DNA from: Oceanobacillus chungangensis
Lineage (GTDB): Bacteria > Bacillota > Bacilli > Bacillales > Amphibacillaceae
Reading direction: 5' to 3'
DNA length: 64,000 nucleotides
NCBI RefSeq assembly: GCF_003369565.1
Contig: NZ_PIOD01000016.1
Coordinates: 253,621 to 317,620 of the forward strand
Numbering within the stretch: position 1 is the stretch's first letter; the number at the start of each line of letters is the position of its first letter. Under the pieces are notes generated by a model. The model did not search any database and had not been told where the DNA came from. It worked only from the letters and a program-made list of their open reading frames with translations. The position numbers and the translations under genes are program-made. Below, piece after piece: positions 40,122-52,622 of this stretch.

Positions 40122-40397
40122 TTACTTTAATAGCTGCTCAAGTTCTTCCATTAATATCATTGCGCCTTTAGGACTTAGAACGATTTTCCCATCTGCTAGG
40201 GACATATTATCCTCAGAAACTCCCCCAGTTATATGGCATACCATATTTGGTTTATACTTTTTGAGAATAATATTATCATTCTCTACATAAATTTCTACTT
40301 CATCTTTTACATGAATATCTAGGGTGCGACGTAGTTCGATTGGGATTACAACACGACCAAGTTCATCAACTCTGCGAACGATTCCAATTGATTTCAT
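40122..40397 (-). CDS. abrB: Transition state regulator AbrB
   Basis: DNA-binding regulator of stationary-phase genes (91 aa). N-terminal swapped-hairpin domain KSIGIVRRVDELGRVVIPIE is nearly identical to the Bacillus family and closely like the start of SpoVT at 60969. C-terminal multimerisation region follows. GGAGG seven bases before ATG 40397 decides the start; upstream in-frame codons lack support. A sigma-A promoter lies at 40471-40499. Confidence 0.94.
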   Translation of the reverse strand: MKSIGIVRRVDELGRVVIPIELRRTLDIHVKDEVEIYVENDNIILKKYKPNMVCHITGGVSEDNMSLADGKIVLSPKGAMILMEELEQLLK

Positions 40398-40470
40398 TTC
40401 CAACCTCCCCCCTAAATAAGATACCTCATTGTTTTCAGAAAAATAAAAATTTCCATTTCCATCTTGAAAT

Positions 40471-40499
40471 AGAATAGCAACATTGTTTTTTGATGTCAA
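40471..40499 (-). promoter_or_regulatory. Sigma-A promoter of abrB
   Basis: Reverse strand: -35 TTGACA, 17-base spacer, -10 TATTCT. No clear Spo0A box was recognised near it, though Spo0A represses abrB in B. subtilis. Confidence 0.7.
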
Positions 40500-40564
40500 T
40501 GATTTACCTGAAAAATTAATCAATTTTAGTTGTGTTTTTACTAAATATGGAAAATCTCTCTATT

Positions 40565-40700
40565 GACCGACCGCTCGCTCCAGAAATAGCAACAAGAGTT
40601 ATGCGATTTCTATCATTTTAATATCTCTATTAGATGAGATAGAAACACCTCTCATATGACCAATGGTTAGAGTGGGGGATAAGAAGACTCCCGCAAAAAT
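40565..40700 (-). repeat. Degenerate repeat family B remnant, B5
   Basis: CGCTCGCTCCAGAAATA at the left and AAGACTCCCGC near 40685 look like the two ends of family B in reverse, with diverged middle. It lies in the abrB-metS spacer, which otherwise holds only promoters. Confidence 0.45.
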
Positions 40701-40725
40701 AAATAAAAGTCAAAACATTGTTTAA

Positions 40726-42876
<2,151 letters not shown>

Positions 42877-42888
42877 TAAAAGAAAATG

Positions 42889-42930
42889 TAGGAAAATACC
42901 CTGCTAGTTATTTAGCGGGGTGTTTCCTGT
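42889..42930 (+). terminator. Hairpin after metS
   Basis: AGGAAA.ACCC..GCTA / TAGCGGGGTGTTTCCT; long imperfect stem but a poor T-run. Confidence 0.55.
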
Positions 42931-42970
42931 TGTCTACAAGTACTGTTAACGATTGAGAGGATGTGCGTTT

Positions 42971-43753
42971 ATGTTATTTGATACTCATACACATTTAAAT
43001 GCAGAGGAATTTGCAGAAGAAATACCAGAAGCTGTTGAACGGGCTAAGGAAAATGGGGTTACCCATATGGCAGTTGTCGGATTTGATTCGAAAACAATTG
43101 AAAAGTCATTAGAGCTTAGCAAAGCTTATGATGGAATTTACAGTATTATCGGCTGGCATCCAACTGAGAGCTATTTATATACAGATGCAATTGAGGAATC
43201 ACTCTACAAACAATTACAACAGCGAAAGATTGTTGCAATGGGGGAAATGGGATTAGATTATCATTGGGATACATCACCAAAGGATGTACAAAAGGATGTT
43301 TTCAGACGGCAAATGCGAATCGCCAAAGAATTGAAGCTGCCTATTAGCATCCATATGCGTGATGCCATAGAGGATACCTATCAAATTCTAAAGGAAGAAC
43401 ATGTAGAAGATATCGGGGGCATCATGCATAGCTTTAGCGGTAATGTGGAATGGATGGAGCGGTTTTTAGACTTAGGAATGCATATTTCATTGAGTGGCGT
43501 TGTCACGTTTAAAAACGCTAAGGAAGTGAAGGAAGTGGCAAAAGCTGCTCCTTTGGATAAATTATTGATTGAAACAGATGCACCTTATTTATCACCTGTA
43601 CCATATCGAGGCAAACGAAATGAGCCTGCATATGTTAAATATGTTGCAGAGGCGATAGCTGAATTAAGAGGAATGCCAGTAGATGAAATTGGCAAAATAA
43701 CTACCCAAAATGCCTTTCAATTATTCAGGCTTAATGAAGATTCAATTAAATAA
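42971..43753 (+). CDS. yabD: TatD family metal-dependent DNase YabD
   Basis: A 260-aa TatD-type hydrolase. Metal ligands: DTHTHLN at the start, GEMGLDYHWD, SIHMRDA, MHSFSG and IETDAPYLSP. The family acts as 3'-5' DNase or nucleic acid repair enzyme. ATG 42971 is preferred with GAGAGGATG upstream. Same gene order (metS-yabD-yabE) as in B. subtilis. Terminator follows. Confidence 0.94.
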   Translation: MLFDTHTHLNAEEFAEEIPEAVERAKENGVTHMAVVGFDSKTIEKSLELSKAYDGIYSIIGWHPTESYLYTDAIEESLYKQLQQRKIVAMGEMGLDYHWDTSPKDVQKDVFRRQMRIAKELKLPISIHMRDAIEDTYQILKEEHVEDIGGIMHSFSGNVEWMERFLDLGMHISLSGVVTFKNAKEVKEVAKAAPLDKLLIETDAPYLSPVPYRGKRNEPAYVKYVAEAIAELRGMPVDEIGKITTQNAFQLFRLNEDSIK

Positions 43754-43798
43754 ATCGTAATAAAACTGGAATAAAAGAGGATAATAATGGAATTTCTG

Positions 43799-43830
43799 AG
43801 GGACTAGTGAATAGCTAGTCCTTCTTTTAT
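43799..43830 (+). terminator. Terminator of yabD
   Basis: GGACTAG / CTAGTCC stem followed by TTCTTTTATT. Confidence 0.78.
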
Positions 43831-43952
43831 TACAATTTTGTAACTAGGATAATCGTAATGGTACCAATGGATATGGTGTTTTATTCTGTGAAAATCCACC
43901 CGTATAGCAAATCGTGTAATGAAATTGTAAAGGAAACGTAAATGGAATAGCT

Positions 43953-43981
43953 TTGACTTTGTATATGCCACTTTATATAAT
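43953..43981 (+). promoter_or_regulatory. Sigma-A promoter of yabE
   Basis: -35 TTGACT at 43953-43958, 17-base spacer, -10 TATAAT at 43976-43981. Confidence 0.8.
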
Positions 43982-44008
43982 CAAGGACATTAAGAGGAGG
44001 CAAGATGC

Positions 44009-45241
44009 ATGCGAATTATTTCAAAGCTATTGCCGGCATCGAAAATGAAGCTGGTTATATCAGTAGTTGGTGTTTTAGTGCTTGTTTTGTTTTCAGGGTT
44101 AGTACTATTTGAGGCAACGAAGGCTGAAGTAGTAATCTCAAATAACGGTGATAAACAAACAGTCGACACACACATCAATACTGTAGGAGAACTACTTAAC
44201 GAAGTAGGAATTGTTGTTTCCGAACACGACGAATTGTCTCATGCTAAGGATGAAGCAATTAAAAGTGGGATGACAATTGATTATAAGAGTGCAAAACAAA
44301 TTAAAGTAACAATTGATGGCAACGACCATACATATTATACAACTGCAGATTCAGTGGGAGACTTTTTTATAGAGCAAGATCTTTCATTTGCAGCACATGA
44401 TGTTATTTCACATAAAACTACAGATCAAACTGTAGATGGTTTACATATTCATATTGCCACTGCATATCAAGTGACGATTCATGACGGGGCTAAAAAGCGA
44501 ATAGTATGGACGACAGGTGGGTCGGTATTCGATTTATTAAATAAAAATAAGATTAAGTTAAACGATCATGATCGGATTCAACCAAGTGTAGAAGAAGTGG
44601 TCAATGAAAACACTGCTGTTTCTATTGTCAGAGTTAATAAGGCTATCGATGAAGTAAATGAGAGTGTTAGTTATAGCACTGAAAGGCAGCATGATAGTAC
44701 GCTTAACAAAGGGGAAGAAAAAGTAATTACCCAAGGGAAAGATGGAACTGTAGTAAAGAAATATGAAGTAACAACTGAAAATGGCAAAGAAGTAAGTCGT
44801 GAGCTTATCAGTGAAGAAACGAAGGAAGCGAGCGTCAATCGTGTCATTGCTGTTGGTACGAAGGAGCCTCAAGCAGAGCAAGGGCTTGTTACATTAGCGA
44901 GCACATCATCAGGAGAAAGTCGTGGTATCATGCAAACTAGCACTGGTGGAAAGTCATTAACGATGACAGCTAGTGCGTTTACATCCGATTGTAGTGGATG
45001 CTCTGGCTATACTGCCACGGGGATTAACTTAAGTGCAAATCCGAACATGAAAGTCATTGCAGTCGACCCAAATGTGATACCACTTGGATCGAAAGTATGG
45101 ATTGAAGGATATGGGGTTGCAATCGCTGGAGATACTGGTGGCGCTATAAATGGCAATCGGATTGATGTCCATGTTCCTACAAAATCAGATGCATTTAGCT
45201 GGGGAGTTAGGACAGTTCAAGTGGAAATTCTTGATTTATAA
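44009..45241 (+). CDS. yabE: Cell wall protein YabE with DUF348, G5 and 3D domains
   Basis: A 410-aa secreted or membrane-anchored wall hydrolase of the resuscitation factor-like type. An N-terminal membrane segment (about 12-32) is followed by three DUF348 repeats (each with a VDTHINTVGELL-like core), a G5 domain (about 205-285), and a C-terminal 3D domain with the acidic positions of AVDPNVIP, GDTGGAI and IDVHVP (lytic transglycosylase-type fold). Two Cys in CSGCSG are unusual. GGAGG precedes ATG 44009. A strong sigma-A promoter precedes it. Confidence 0.92.
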   Translation: MRIISKLLPASKMKLVISVVGVLVLVLFSGLVLFEATKAEVVISNNGDKQTVDTHINTVGELLNEVGIVVSEHDELSHAKDEAIKSGMTIDYKSAKQIKVTIDGNDHTYYTTADSVGDFFIEQDLSFAAHDVISHKTTDQTVDGLHIHIATAYQVTIHDGAKKRIVWTTGGSVFDLLNKNKIKLNDHDRIQPSVEEVVNENTAVSIVRVNKAIDEVNESVSYSTERQHDSTLNKGEEKVITQGKDGTVVKKYEVTTENGKEVSRELISEETKEASVNRVIAVGTKEPQAEQGLVTLASTSSGESRGIMQTSTGGKSLTMTASAFTSDCSGCSGYTATGINLSANPNMKVIAVDPNVIPLGSKVWIEGYGVAIAGDTGGAINGNRIDVHVPTKSDAFSWGVRTVQVEILDL

Positions 45242-45249
45242 TGAATATA

Positions 45250-45295
45250 GGATATATGCTCTTACCATGATAATATGGTAAGAGCATATTTTTTC
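45250..45295 (+). terminator. Terminator of yabE
   Basis: ATGCTCTTACCAT / ATGGTAAGAGCAT stem followed by ATTTTTTC. Confidence 0.9.
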
Positions 45296-45488
45296 TGCAG
45301 ACTCATTTTGTATTTTTGTTGTTATTTATATAAAGTGTGATGGATGGTCGCTCGTCTGATGGCAAGTGGGGATTTGGTAACGAAACATCTTTTTTCTACT
45401 ATTCGCTGCGAATATTTACAACTCTAAGATAAGGAAATGCTATTTTTCCTTTAAAGAGAAAAAAGGACAGTATATACCCTCGCAAAAC

Positions 45489-45584
45489 TAGCGTAGGAAA
45501 GATACGGAGACTCCTGCGGGAGGAAGGGCTCACCTAGCCCCCCTGCGGAAAGCGAAGTGTATTTCCGGAGCGGTTGGTCCGACG
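45489..45584 (+). repeat. Palindromic repeat family B, copy B6
   Basis: AGCGTAGGAAAGATACGGAG, ACTCCTGCGGGAGGAAGG, GCGGAAAGCGAAGTGTATTT and CCGGAGCGG, a short and well kept copy. It lies midway between yabE and rnmV; 45296-45488 before it shows only weak similarity to the left flank of other B copies. Confidence 0.88.
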
Positions 45585-45665
45585 TCAAGACATCATCCCA
45601 AGTTAGTCCAAGAAAATTAATTTACTTTTATATTTAGAAGGAAGTAACCCGATGGAGGGAAATCA

Positions 45666-47103
<1,438 letters not shown>

Positions 47104-47106
<3 letters not shown>

Positions 47107-47135
47107 GTTATTGTCAAACAATAGCTCTTTTTTTA
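47104..47135 (+). terminator. Terminator of ksgA
   Basis: GAGTTATTGT / ACAATAGCTC stem (one wobble) followed by TTTTTTTAT. Confidence 0.85.
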
Positions 47136-47463
47136 TAGAATAGAAATGTAAATAAAATGCCAATTTCAATTCCTGTGACATTAAAGGCCACGTCCAGCTC
47201 ATGCGCCCGTGCTCCTAGCGAGACTTCCATCATCTCCGTACGATAAAGAAAACTTGGCGATTGGTTACATATGAGGCTTAGTCGCACTTATACCCTTGCG
47301 GTGAAAGTCAATATCGATTCACTTACGCTCTCAAAGATTTTCCTTTATCTAAAAGGGATAGGAGAAGTTCAACTAAGGTCGCCACAACGCGAGGTAACGT
47401 CGAACCACATCACATCCTGTGAGGCGCAGTCCGTACGTCGCTAAACGGGCGCTTCCGCTTTCG
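47136..47463 (+). repeat. Interspersed repeat family A, copy A10 (long form)
   Basis: The longest copy. Starts TAGAATAGAAATGTAAATAA behind the ksgA terminator and includes GGCCACGTCCAGCTC, the optional module (GGCGATTGGTTACATATGAG, AGTCGCACTTATACCCTTG), CATCCTGTGAGGCGCAGTCC and GGGCGCTTCCGCTTTCG. It fills most of the ksgA-yabG spacer. Confidence 0.9.
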
Positions 47464-47476
47464 AATATTATTTCCG

Positions 47477-47505
47477 CACAGTTAGGCCGTTACCCTCATA
47501 ATCTA
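47477..47505 (+). promoter_or_regulatory. Candidate sigma-K promoter of yabG
   Basis: -35 CACA (consensus mACm) at 47477-47480, a 16-base spacer, -10 CATAATCTA (consensus CATANNNTA) at 47497-47505. yabG is a sigma-K gene in B. subtilis. Confidence 0.65.
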
Positions 47506-47547
47506 TATGAGATGCTTTCAATCTAATGGAGGCAGTGAGGTGAATGT

Positions 47548-48417
47548 ATGGACATTACAGTTGGTACTTTGGTTTCTCGTAAATCTTATAATCATGATTT
47601 AATATTCCGGATGGCTTCTATAAAAAGTGGGATTGCCAATTTATATGGGGAAGCGATTCGTTTGGAAGCAGATGCACCGATTGACGACTTACTTGTAGTG
47701 GAGACGAGAGAACTGGAAAGAAGACGGCAAAAGATAAAAGAAAAGGAAGAGAATTCCTATCGCTTATTTCGACAAGATTATCAATTAGTAAAGGAAAAGC
47801 GCGAATATCAGGCAACGGATGGATATCAGGATTATGTGAAATATTTCCAATTACCGACGAAGGTTCTTCATTTAGATGGGGATCAAATGTACTTGAGAAA
47901 ATGTATTTCCTTATATCAACGGATGGGCTTGCAGGTACATGGGGTACATTTACATGAGAAGGTTATGCCGACAGAGGTTGGCTCACTAGTTGAACGAATT
48001 CAGCCTAATATTGTTGTCATTACGGGGCATGATTCCTTTTCAAAGAATAAGGGTACAAAGGAAGACCTACGCGCATATCGTCATTCAAAATATTTTGTTG
48101 AAACAGTGAGAGAAGCACGCCGAATTAATCCGCATCTTGATCAAATGGTAATTTTCGCTGGTGCTTGCCAATCTCATTTTGAATCGCTAATTCGTGCAGG
48201 TGCAAACTTTGCGAGTTCACCTTTACGAATCAATATTCATGCACTTGATCCTGTCTATATAGCTGCAAAAGTAGCCTATACACCGTTCATGGAGAGTGTT
48301 AGTGTGTGGGAAGCATTGAAAAATACAATGACAGGCGAAAAGGGAATGGGTGGCATCGAAACTAGAGGATTGCTGCGAACAGGGATGCCATATTTGGAAG
48401 AAACAGCAGAAGAATGA
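47548..48417 (+). CDS. yabG: Sporulation-specific protease YabG
   Basis: Protease of family U57 (289 aa) that processes spore coat proteins in the mother cell. Length equals B. subtilis YabG within one residue. The conserved segments VITGHDSFSKN and IFAGACQSHFES carry the likely active His, Asp and Cys; the mechanism is not settled to my knowledge. GAGGTGAATGT precedes ATG 47548. Confidence 0.95.
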   Translation: MDITVGTLVSRKSYNHDLIFRMASIKSGIANLYGEAIRLEADAPIDDLLVVETRELERRRQKIKEKEENSYRLFRQDYQLVKEKREYQATDGYQDYVKYFQLPTKVLHLDGDQMYLRKCISLYQRMGLQVHGVHLHEKVMPTEVGSLVERIQPNIVVITGHDSFSKNKGTKEDLRAYRHSKYFVETVREARRINPHLDQMVIFAGACQSHFESLIRAGANFASSPLRINIHALDPVYIAAKVAYTPFMESVSVWEALKNTMTGEKGMGGIETRGLLRTGMPYLEETAEE

Positions 48418-48419
48418 GT

Positions 48420-48456
48420 ATAATCCGCTCCTATGATATTGGGGCGGATTATATTT
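48420..48456 (+). terminator. Hairpin after yabG
   Basis: ATAATCCGC / GCGGATTAT stem followed by ATTTGAAA; the T-run is poor. Confidence 0.6.
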
Positions 48457-48601
48457 GAAAAATAATAAAATTATTTTATTATTTTGGAAGCAATATTGAG
48501 AATGTTTCTGGAATCCTTAGTATATATCTAAAAAAATACAAATAATCATACATAAAATGTTAACTTTTACAAATAATATCATAAATAGGCAAATTTTATT
48601 G

Positions 48602-48631
48602 TTGACATGAAAAAAGAACTCCTGTTATAAT
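48602..48631 (+). promoter_or_regulatory. Veg promoter 1 (sigma-A)
   Basis: -35 TTGACA at 48602-48607, 18-base spacer, -10 TATAAT at 48626-48631, both perfect boxes. Confidence 0.85.
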
Positions 48632-48643
48632 ATAAAGTTTCAT

Positions 48644-48672
48644 TTGACTATTGATCAAGCATATGCTATAAT
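48644..48672 (+). promoter_or_regulatory. Veg promoter 2 (sigma-A)
   Basis: -35 TTGACT at 48644-48649, 17-base spacer, -10 TATAAT at 48667-48672, 41 bases downstream of promoter 1. Two tandem promoters fit the strong constitutive veg expression known from B. subtilis. Confidence 0.75.
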
Positions 48673-48694
48673 CAATTTAGTGAGGTGGAGTGTA

Positions 48695-48961
48695 TTGGCT
48701 AAAACATTATTCGAAATTAAGCAAGGTCTTGAAGGTTATGTCGGAAAGCGGTTGGAACTTACAGCCAACGGTGGAAGAAGAAAGACAATTGTACGATCGG
48801 GAGTATTAGCAGAAACGTATCCTTCCGTATTTATTGTTGAGCTTGACCAAGACGAGAATGCATTCGAGCGTGTTTCATACAGCTATGCAGACGTTTTAAC
48901 AGAAACAGTTGAATTGAATTTCCTAGATGAACGAAATAAGGGATTATTAGTAGAGCAATAG
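48695..48961 (+). CDS. veg: Veg protein
   Basis: An 88-aa highly expressed vegetative protein that in B. subtilis influences biofilm genes. Core [20 protein letters not shown] and [18 protein letters not shown] follow the family. It starts at TTG 48695 with AGGTGGAG upstream; a longer frame starts in the promoter region and is rejected. Two tandem promoters and a terminator frame the gene. Confidence 0.95.
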   Translation: MAKTLFEIKQGLEGYVGKRLELTANGGRRKTIVRSGVLAETYPSVFIVELDQDENAFERVSYSYADVLTETVELNFLDERNKGLLVEQ

Positions 48962-48987
48962 GCAGATGGTAGCCTATTGCTTTTTTA
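48956..48987 (+). terminator. Terminator of veg
   Basis: AATAGGC / GCCTATT stem followed by GCTTTTTTATG. Confidence 0.88.
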
Positions 48988-49114
48988 TGTAGGTATTCTA
49001 GAGCTCCTCCTAAATTTTCCCTAGTTTACATATATCTAACTGGTGTTGATTTCTGTTTCTGACGCAAACTATTTGTGTCGTAATCATTTGAATTGCGAAA
49101 GGGGTTGTTCTTTC

Positions 49115-49297
49115 ATGGCTAGACGTAGAGGGATTATGTCAGACCACTTGAAAGAAGAAATTGCCAAGGAATTAGGTTTTTACGACACGGTGCAACAAGA
49201 GGGCTGGGGCGGAATCAAAGCAAGAGATGCAGGTAACATGGTGAAACGTGCTATCGAAATCGCTGAGCAAAGCATGAATCAGAACGGGAATTCTTAG
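49115..49297 (+). CDS. sspF: Small acid-soluble spore protein SspF (alpha/beta type)
   Basis: DNA-protecting spore protein (60 aa). The family pattern [48 protein letters not shown] is plain. AAAGGGG lies about 10 bases before ATG 49115; longer in-frame starts have none. Forespore (sigma-G) expression is expected; no convincing promoter was found. Confidence 0.95.
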   Translation: MARRRGIMSDHLKEEIAKELGFYDTVQQEGWGGIKARDAGNMVKRAIEIAEQSMNQNGNS

Positions 49298-49302
49298 TAA
49301 AG

Positions 49303-49347
49303 AAACACCGGCAAATTTTAGGTTATCCTAAATTTGCCGGTGTTTTA
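49303..49347 (+). terminator. Terminator of sspF
   Basis: AACACCGGCAAATTTAGGATA-type stem (paired arms 49304-49318 and 49328-49342) with TTTTATTA after it; nearly symmetrical, so it may also serve the reverse unit. Confidence 0.92.
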
Positions 49348-49391
49348 TTATATCGATGGCAGTAAAATACGATAAAGGATGAGGTCAAATC

Positions 49392-49670
49392 TTACATCTT
49401 TTTCTGTAATAGTATAATACTAATACTGTTGCTGCAAAAAATAACTGCCATCCAAATATATGTCATCGTTTTGACCTGGTCAACTGATGGATTTGAAAAT
49501 TGGTAATAAAACCCTTGGAAAACAAATCCTAAAAGTATAAAGAGAAAAGCTATTTGACTCGACCTTGCGATGATTGCCTGCCCCCGTTCATCTTTACCTT
49601 GACCTGCTACGAAACTTATATAGACGCCTAAACTCATTGCAATTAAAATCACTGCTATTATAAATAACAT
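49392..49670 (-). CDS. Small membrane protein of a regulator-membrane pair
   Basis: A 92-aa protein with three hydrophobic segments (about 2-20, 38-57 and 68-87) and a KDERGQAI motif between the first two, as in some DUF2178-like proteins that pair with small XRE regulators. The start abuts the regulator stop (TAAATG), so the two are translationally coupled. Function unknown. Not present at this site in B. subtilis. Confidence 0.75.
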   Translation of the reverse strand: MLFIIAVILIAMSLGVYISFVAGQGKDERGQAIIARSSQIAFLFILLGFVFQGFYYQFSNPSVDQVKTMTYIWMAVIFCSNSISIILLQKKM

Positions 49671-49889
49671 TTACTTTTCCTCCTCATATTGAAATACGTT
49701 ATCTATCCCTACACCAAAAACATTTGCGATTTCAAAAGCTAAAATTAAAGAAGGGGTATACTTGTTCTTTTCCATTGAAATTATCGTTTGTCTGCTAACC
49801 CCGGCTTTTTCTGCCAAATCTTTTTGTGTCATTTTATGCTCAGCCCTTAATACTGCTATCCTGTTAGATAGTGTTTTTTTCAGTTTCAT
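49671..49889 (-). CDS. XRE-family transcriptional regulator
   Basis: A 72-aa single-domain helix-turn-helix regulator. The core NRIAVLRAEHKMTQKDLAEKAGVSRQTIISME gives the Cro/CI-type helices; the family includes small YgzD/YozG-like regulators. Start at 49889 is by homology with the common MKLKKTLSNR beginning; GGAGGTGAG lies 14 bases upstream, which is long, and a GTG further upstream cannot be excluded. It is followed by the membrane gene. Three regularly spaced inverted repeats lie in its promoter region. Confidence 0.8.
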   Translation of the reverse strand: MKLKKTLSNRIAVLRAEHKMTQKDLAEKAGVSRQTIISMEKNKYTPSLILAFEIANVFGVGIDNVFQYEEEK

Positions 49890-49923
49890 TGTTATATTGC
49901 TCACCTCCCTAAGTAAGGTATCT

Positions 49924-49979
49924 TTTACATATAGTAACATTATTTTTACATAAAGTAAAGTTTGTTTTACATATTTTAA
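49924..49979. promoter_or_regulatory. Three phased TTTAC-N5-GTAA sites upstream of the XRE regulator
   Basis: TTTACATATAGTAA (49924-49937), TTTACATAAAGTAA (49945-49958) and a weaker TTTACATATTTTAA (49966-49979) repeat every 21 bases, two turns of DNA. Likely operator of the regulator. Confidence 0.75.
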
Positions 49980-50179
49980 TTAAGGCTATTATCACTTCAG
50001 ATGAAAGAGGATATATATATTTTCCGGCTCTTGCTTATGCGTTCGCTTCTAAACAGTCGCCTCAGCTTTTTTATTATGTTACAATTTGTTTAGCATTTTA
50101 CCTGAGGGTAATAGGGTATAGGGCCCACGGAGATTGGTCGGAAGGAAGTTTCACTTTTGTGACAAAGTAGGTGACGTGA

Positions 50180-51031
50180 ATGGCACTTTTAGAGAAGGCG
50201 CCGGCGAAAATAAACTTATCGCTTGATGTGTTAGGGAAACGTAATGATGGGTATCATAATGTCGAGATGATTATGACAACGATTGATTTAGCAGATCGGA
50301 TTGAATTAACCCCACTTGAACAAGATAAGATTATTATTTCCCTAGAGAGCAGGTATGTACCAAATGATGAGCGGAATTTAGCGTATAAGGCTGCAGACAT
50401 ATTTAAGAAAAAATATGGAATTACAATGGGTGTTCATATTAAAATTGAAAAAAACATCCCTGTTTCCGCAGGTCTTGGTGGCGGAAGTACAGATGCAGCT
50501 GCAGTACTTAGAGGAATGAATCGTTTATGGAATTTGAATATTCCACTTGCGGAATTAGCGGAACTAGGGGCTACAATTGGATCAGATATCTCCTTTTGCG
50601 TCTATGGTAATACGGCGATTGCAAGAGGATATGGTGAAAAGATAGAGAAATTAGCCCCTCCGCCTCCATGCTGGGTCGTATTGGCAAAGCCCGATATTGG
50701 TGTCTCTACAAGAACGATTTTTGCTCGAGTAAAGGTGGAAGAATTATATCATCCACATACGAATAATATTCTTGACGCACTGATAGAAAAGGACTTCTCT
50801 AAACTTTGCACAAATATTGGGAATTCGCTTGAACAGATTACGCAGCAACTTCATCCGGAGGTAAGGCACATTAAAGAAGCGATGCGGTCAAACGGTGCCC
50901 AGGGTGTACTGATGAGCGGAAGTGGACCGACTGTGTATGGCTTAGTTGAGCATGAAAATAAAGCAAAAAGAATTTATAACGGTATGCGTGGATTTTGCGA
51001 AGAAGTTTATTTAGTTCGATTAATTGGATAA
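50180..51031 (+). CDS. ispE: 4-diphosphocytidyl-2-C-methyl-D-erythritol kinase
   Basis: GHMP-family kinase of the MEP isoprenoid pathway (283 aa). [21 protein letters not shown] start, [14 protein letters not shown] as the ATP-binding motif and the C-terminal [21 protein letters not shown] precedes ATG 50180. In B. subtilis it follows sspF directly; here the small regulator pair lies between. Confidence 0.96.
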   Translation: MALLEKAPAKINLSLDVLGKRNDGYHNVEMIMTTIDLADRIELTPLEQDKIIISLESRYVPNDERNLAYKAADIFKKKYGITMGVHIKIEKNIPVSAGLGGGSTDAAAVLRGMNRLWNLNIPLAELAELGATIGSDISFCVYGNTAIARGYGEKIEKLAPPPPCWVVLAKPDIGVSTRTIFARVKVEELYHPHTNNILDALIEKDFSKLCTNIGNSLEQITQQLHPEVRHIKEAMRSNGAQGVLMSGSGPTVYGLVEHENKAKRIYNGMRGFCEEVYLVRLIG

Positions 51032-51096
51032 TTATTGCCTAAATACGTATAAAGATGGTATATTTTAAGTTAAATATACGGTTTTGAGGTGTGATG

Positions 51097-51912
51097 ATGA
51101 AAAGAAGTAACAGATTAGTTGTATTGACTGATTTTTTTCTTGAGAATCCAAGAAAACATATACAGTTACCATACTTTGTAGATTTATGTAATACAACAAA
51201 ATCATCCATAAGTGAGGATTTAGATATAATTAATACGGTTCTGGAAGAGCAAGGACTTGGTTATTTGCAAAGAACTACTGGTGCTGGTGGCGGAGTGAAA
51301 TACATTCCGGAGTTTGACACAAGTAAAAGTGAATTATTTGTAGAAGAGCTTCGTCAAAAGCTGATGGATCCTAATCGAATTCTTCCAGGTGGCTATTTAT
51401 ACATGAGTGATTTACTTGGGGACCCTAAGATTGTTCGAGAAATAGGACGTGTATTTGCATCTGCCTTTTCAAAATTAGATATCGATGTCGTTGTTACAGT
51501 AGCGACAAAGGGAATCCCATTAGCATATGCAGTGGCATCTTTTCTGAATGTGCCAGTAGTAATCGCAAGAAGAGATCCGAAAGTAACGGAAGGCTCCTCT
51601 GTAAGCATTAATTATGTTTCTGGTTCATCACGTAAAATACAAACAATGGTGTTGACGAAGCGAAGTTTGAAGGCGGGGGCCAATGCATGTATTATTGATG
51701 ACTTTATGAAGGCCGGCGGAACTATCAATGGCATGATTAGCTTACTGGCAGAATTTAATGCACATGTAAAAGCCATCGGAGTATTAGCAGAAGCTGATGA
51801 TGAAGATGAAGAACGGGTCGTAACCAATTATACTTCACTAGTAAAAATATCGAGCGTTGATATGCTGCGAAAGACAATTGAAATTCAGCCTGGTAATATA
51901 GCGTCACTCTAG
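51097..51912 (+). CDS. purR: Purine operon repressor PurR
   Basis: Represses purine synthesis genes and responds to PRPP (271 aa). N-terminal winged helix (about 1-73, KSSISEDLDIINTVLEEQGLG) and a phosphoribosyltransferase-like domain with the PRPP motif IIDDFMKAGGTING. Three start codons in a row (51091, 51094, 51097); GAGGT six bases before ATG 51097 favours the last. The C terminus is shorter than in B. subtilis as I remember it. No yabJ follows. Confidence 0.96.
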   Translation: MKRSNRLVVLTDFFLENPRKHIQLPYFVDLCNTTKSSISEDLDIINTVLEEQGLGYLQRTTGAGGGVKYIPEFDTSKSELFVEELRQKLMDPNRILPGGYLYMSDLLGDPKIVREIGRVFASAFSKLDIDVVVTVATKGIPLAYAVASFLNVPVVIARRDPKVTEGSSVSINYVSGSSRKIQTMVLTKRSLKAGANACIIDDFMKAGGTINGMISLLAEFNAHVKAIGVLAEADDEDEERVVTNYTSLVKISSVDMLRKTIEIQPGNIASL

Positions 51913-52002
51913 TAGTAATAAATAGTAAAAAAGAATGATATTAACTAATTTTTCCCTCAAAATAGAATTCTTGTGATTTTTTTATTTTATTTTGCAATTT
52001 TA

Positions 52003-52029
52003 GCAGGAATTTTATTTGTTTTGTTGAAC
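52003..52029 (+). promoter_or_regulatory. Candidate sigma-H promoter of spoVG
   Basis: GCAGGAATT as -35 (consensus RNAGGAWWW), an 11-base spacer, GTTGAAC as -10 (consensus RNNGAAT, one mismatch). spoVG is a classic sigma-H gene. Confidence 0.65.
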
Positions 52030-52073
52030 TATCTAATATAGTAAGTTCAATAGGGAAAAGGTGGTGAAACATC

Positions 52074-52367
52074 ATGGAAGTAACTGACGTTAGATTACGC
52101 CGCGTGAATACAGAGGGAAGAATGCGAGCTATTGCATCGATTACTTTGGACCAAGAATTTGTCGTCCATGATATTCGAGTTATTGATGGAAATAATGGAT
52201 TATTCGTGGCTATGCCGTCAAAAAGAACTCCAGATGGGGAATTTCGGGACATTGCACACCCGATTAACTCTGGAACACGTGCAAAAATACAAGAAGCTGT
52301 ACTTGGAGAGTACCATCGCGTTGGGGAAAATGAAGAAGTGGAATATGAAGAAGCTGGGGCTTCCTAA
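52074..52367 (+). CDS. spoVG: Septation/sporulation regulator SpoVG
   Basis: A 97-aa regulator, nucleic acid binding in relatives, that acts in sporulation and cell division. Core [21 protein letters not shown] and [11 protein letters not shown] match the family. AAGGTGGTGAAAC precedes ATG 52074. Confidence 0.96.
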   Translation: MEVTDVRLRRVNTEGRMRAIASITLDQEFVVHDIRVIDGNNGLFVAMPSKRTPDGEFRDIAHPINSGTRAKIQEAVLGEYHRVGENEEVEYEEAGAS

Positions 52368-52385
52368 TAAACATGATTAATACAG

Positions 52386-52424
52386 AGGGGTCTAATCTAA
52401 ACAGATTGGACTTCTTTTTTTTTA
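52386..52424 (+). terminator. Terminator of spoVG
   Basis: GGTCTAATCT / AGATTGGACT stem followed by TCTTTTTTTTT. Confidence 0.88.
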
Positions 52425-52622
52425 GGCGGTGAAATCAAGTATATTAGGTGTTTTTAACTAGAATTCTGACATAATAGAGAGAAGGATAATGATGAAGTTT
52501 TCCTGATTCGTGAAAAAGGTAATCTATACCTACTATTAACTCTATGTTATCTATGTGTTGAAATCCTATGTTTTTTACGATATATTTTATAGTGGATAAA
52601 TAGTAATGATGGAGGTTTCCTT

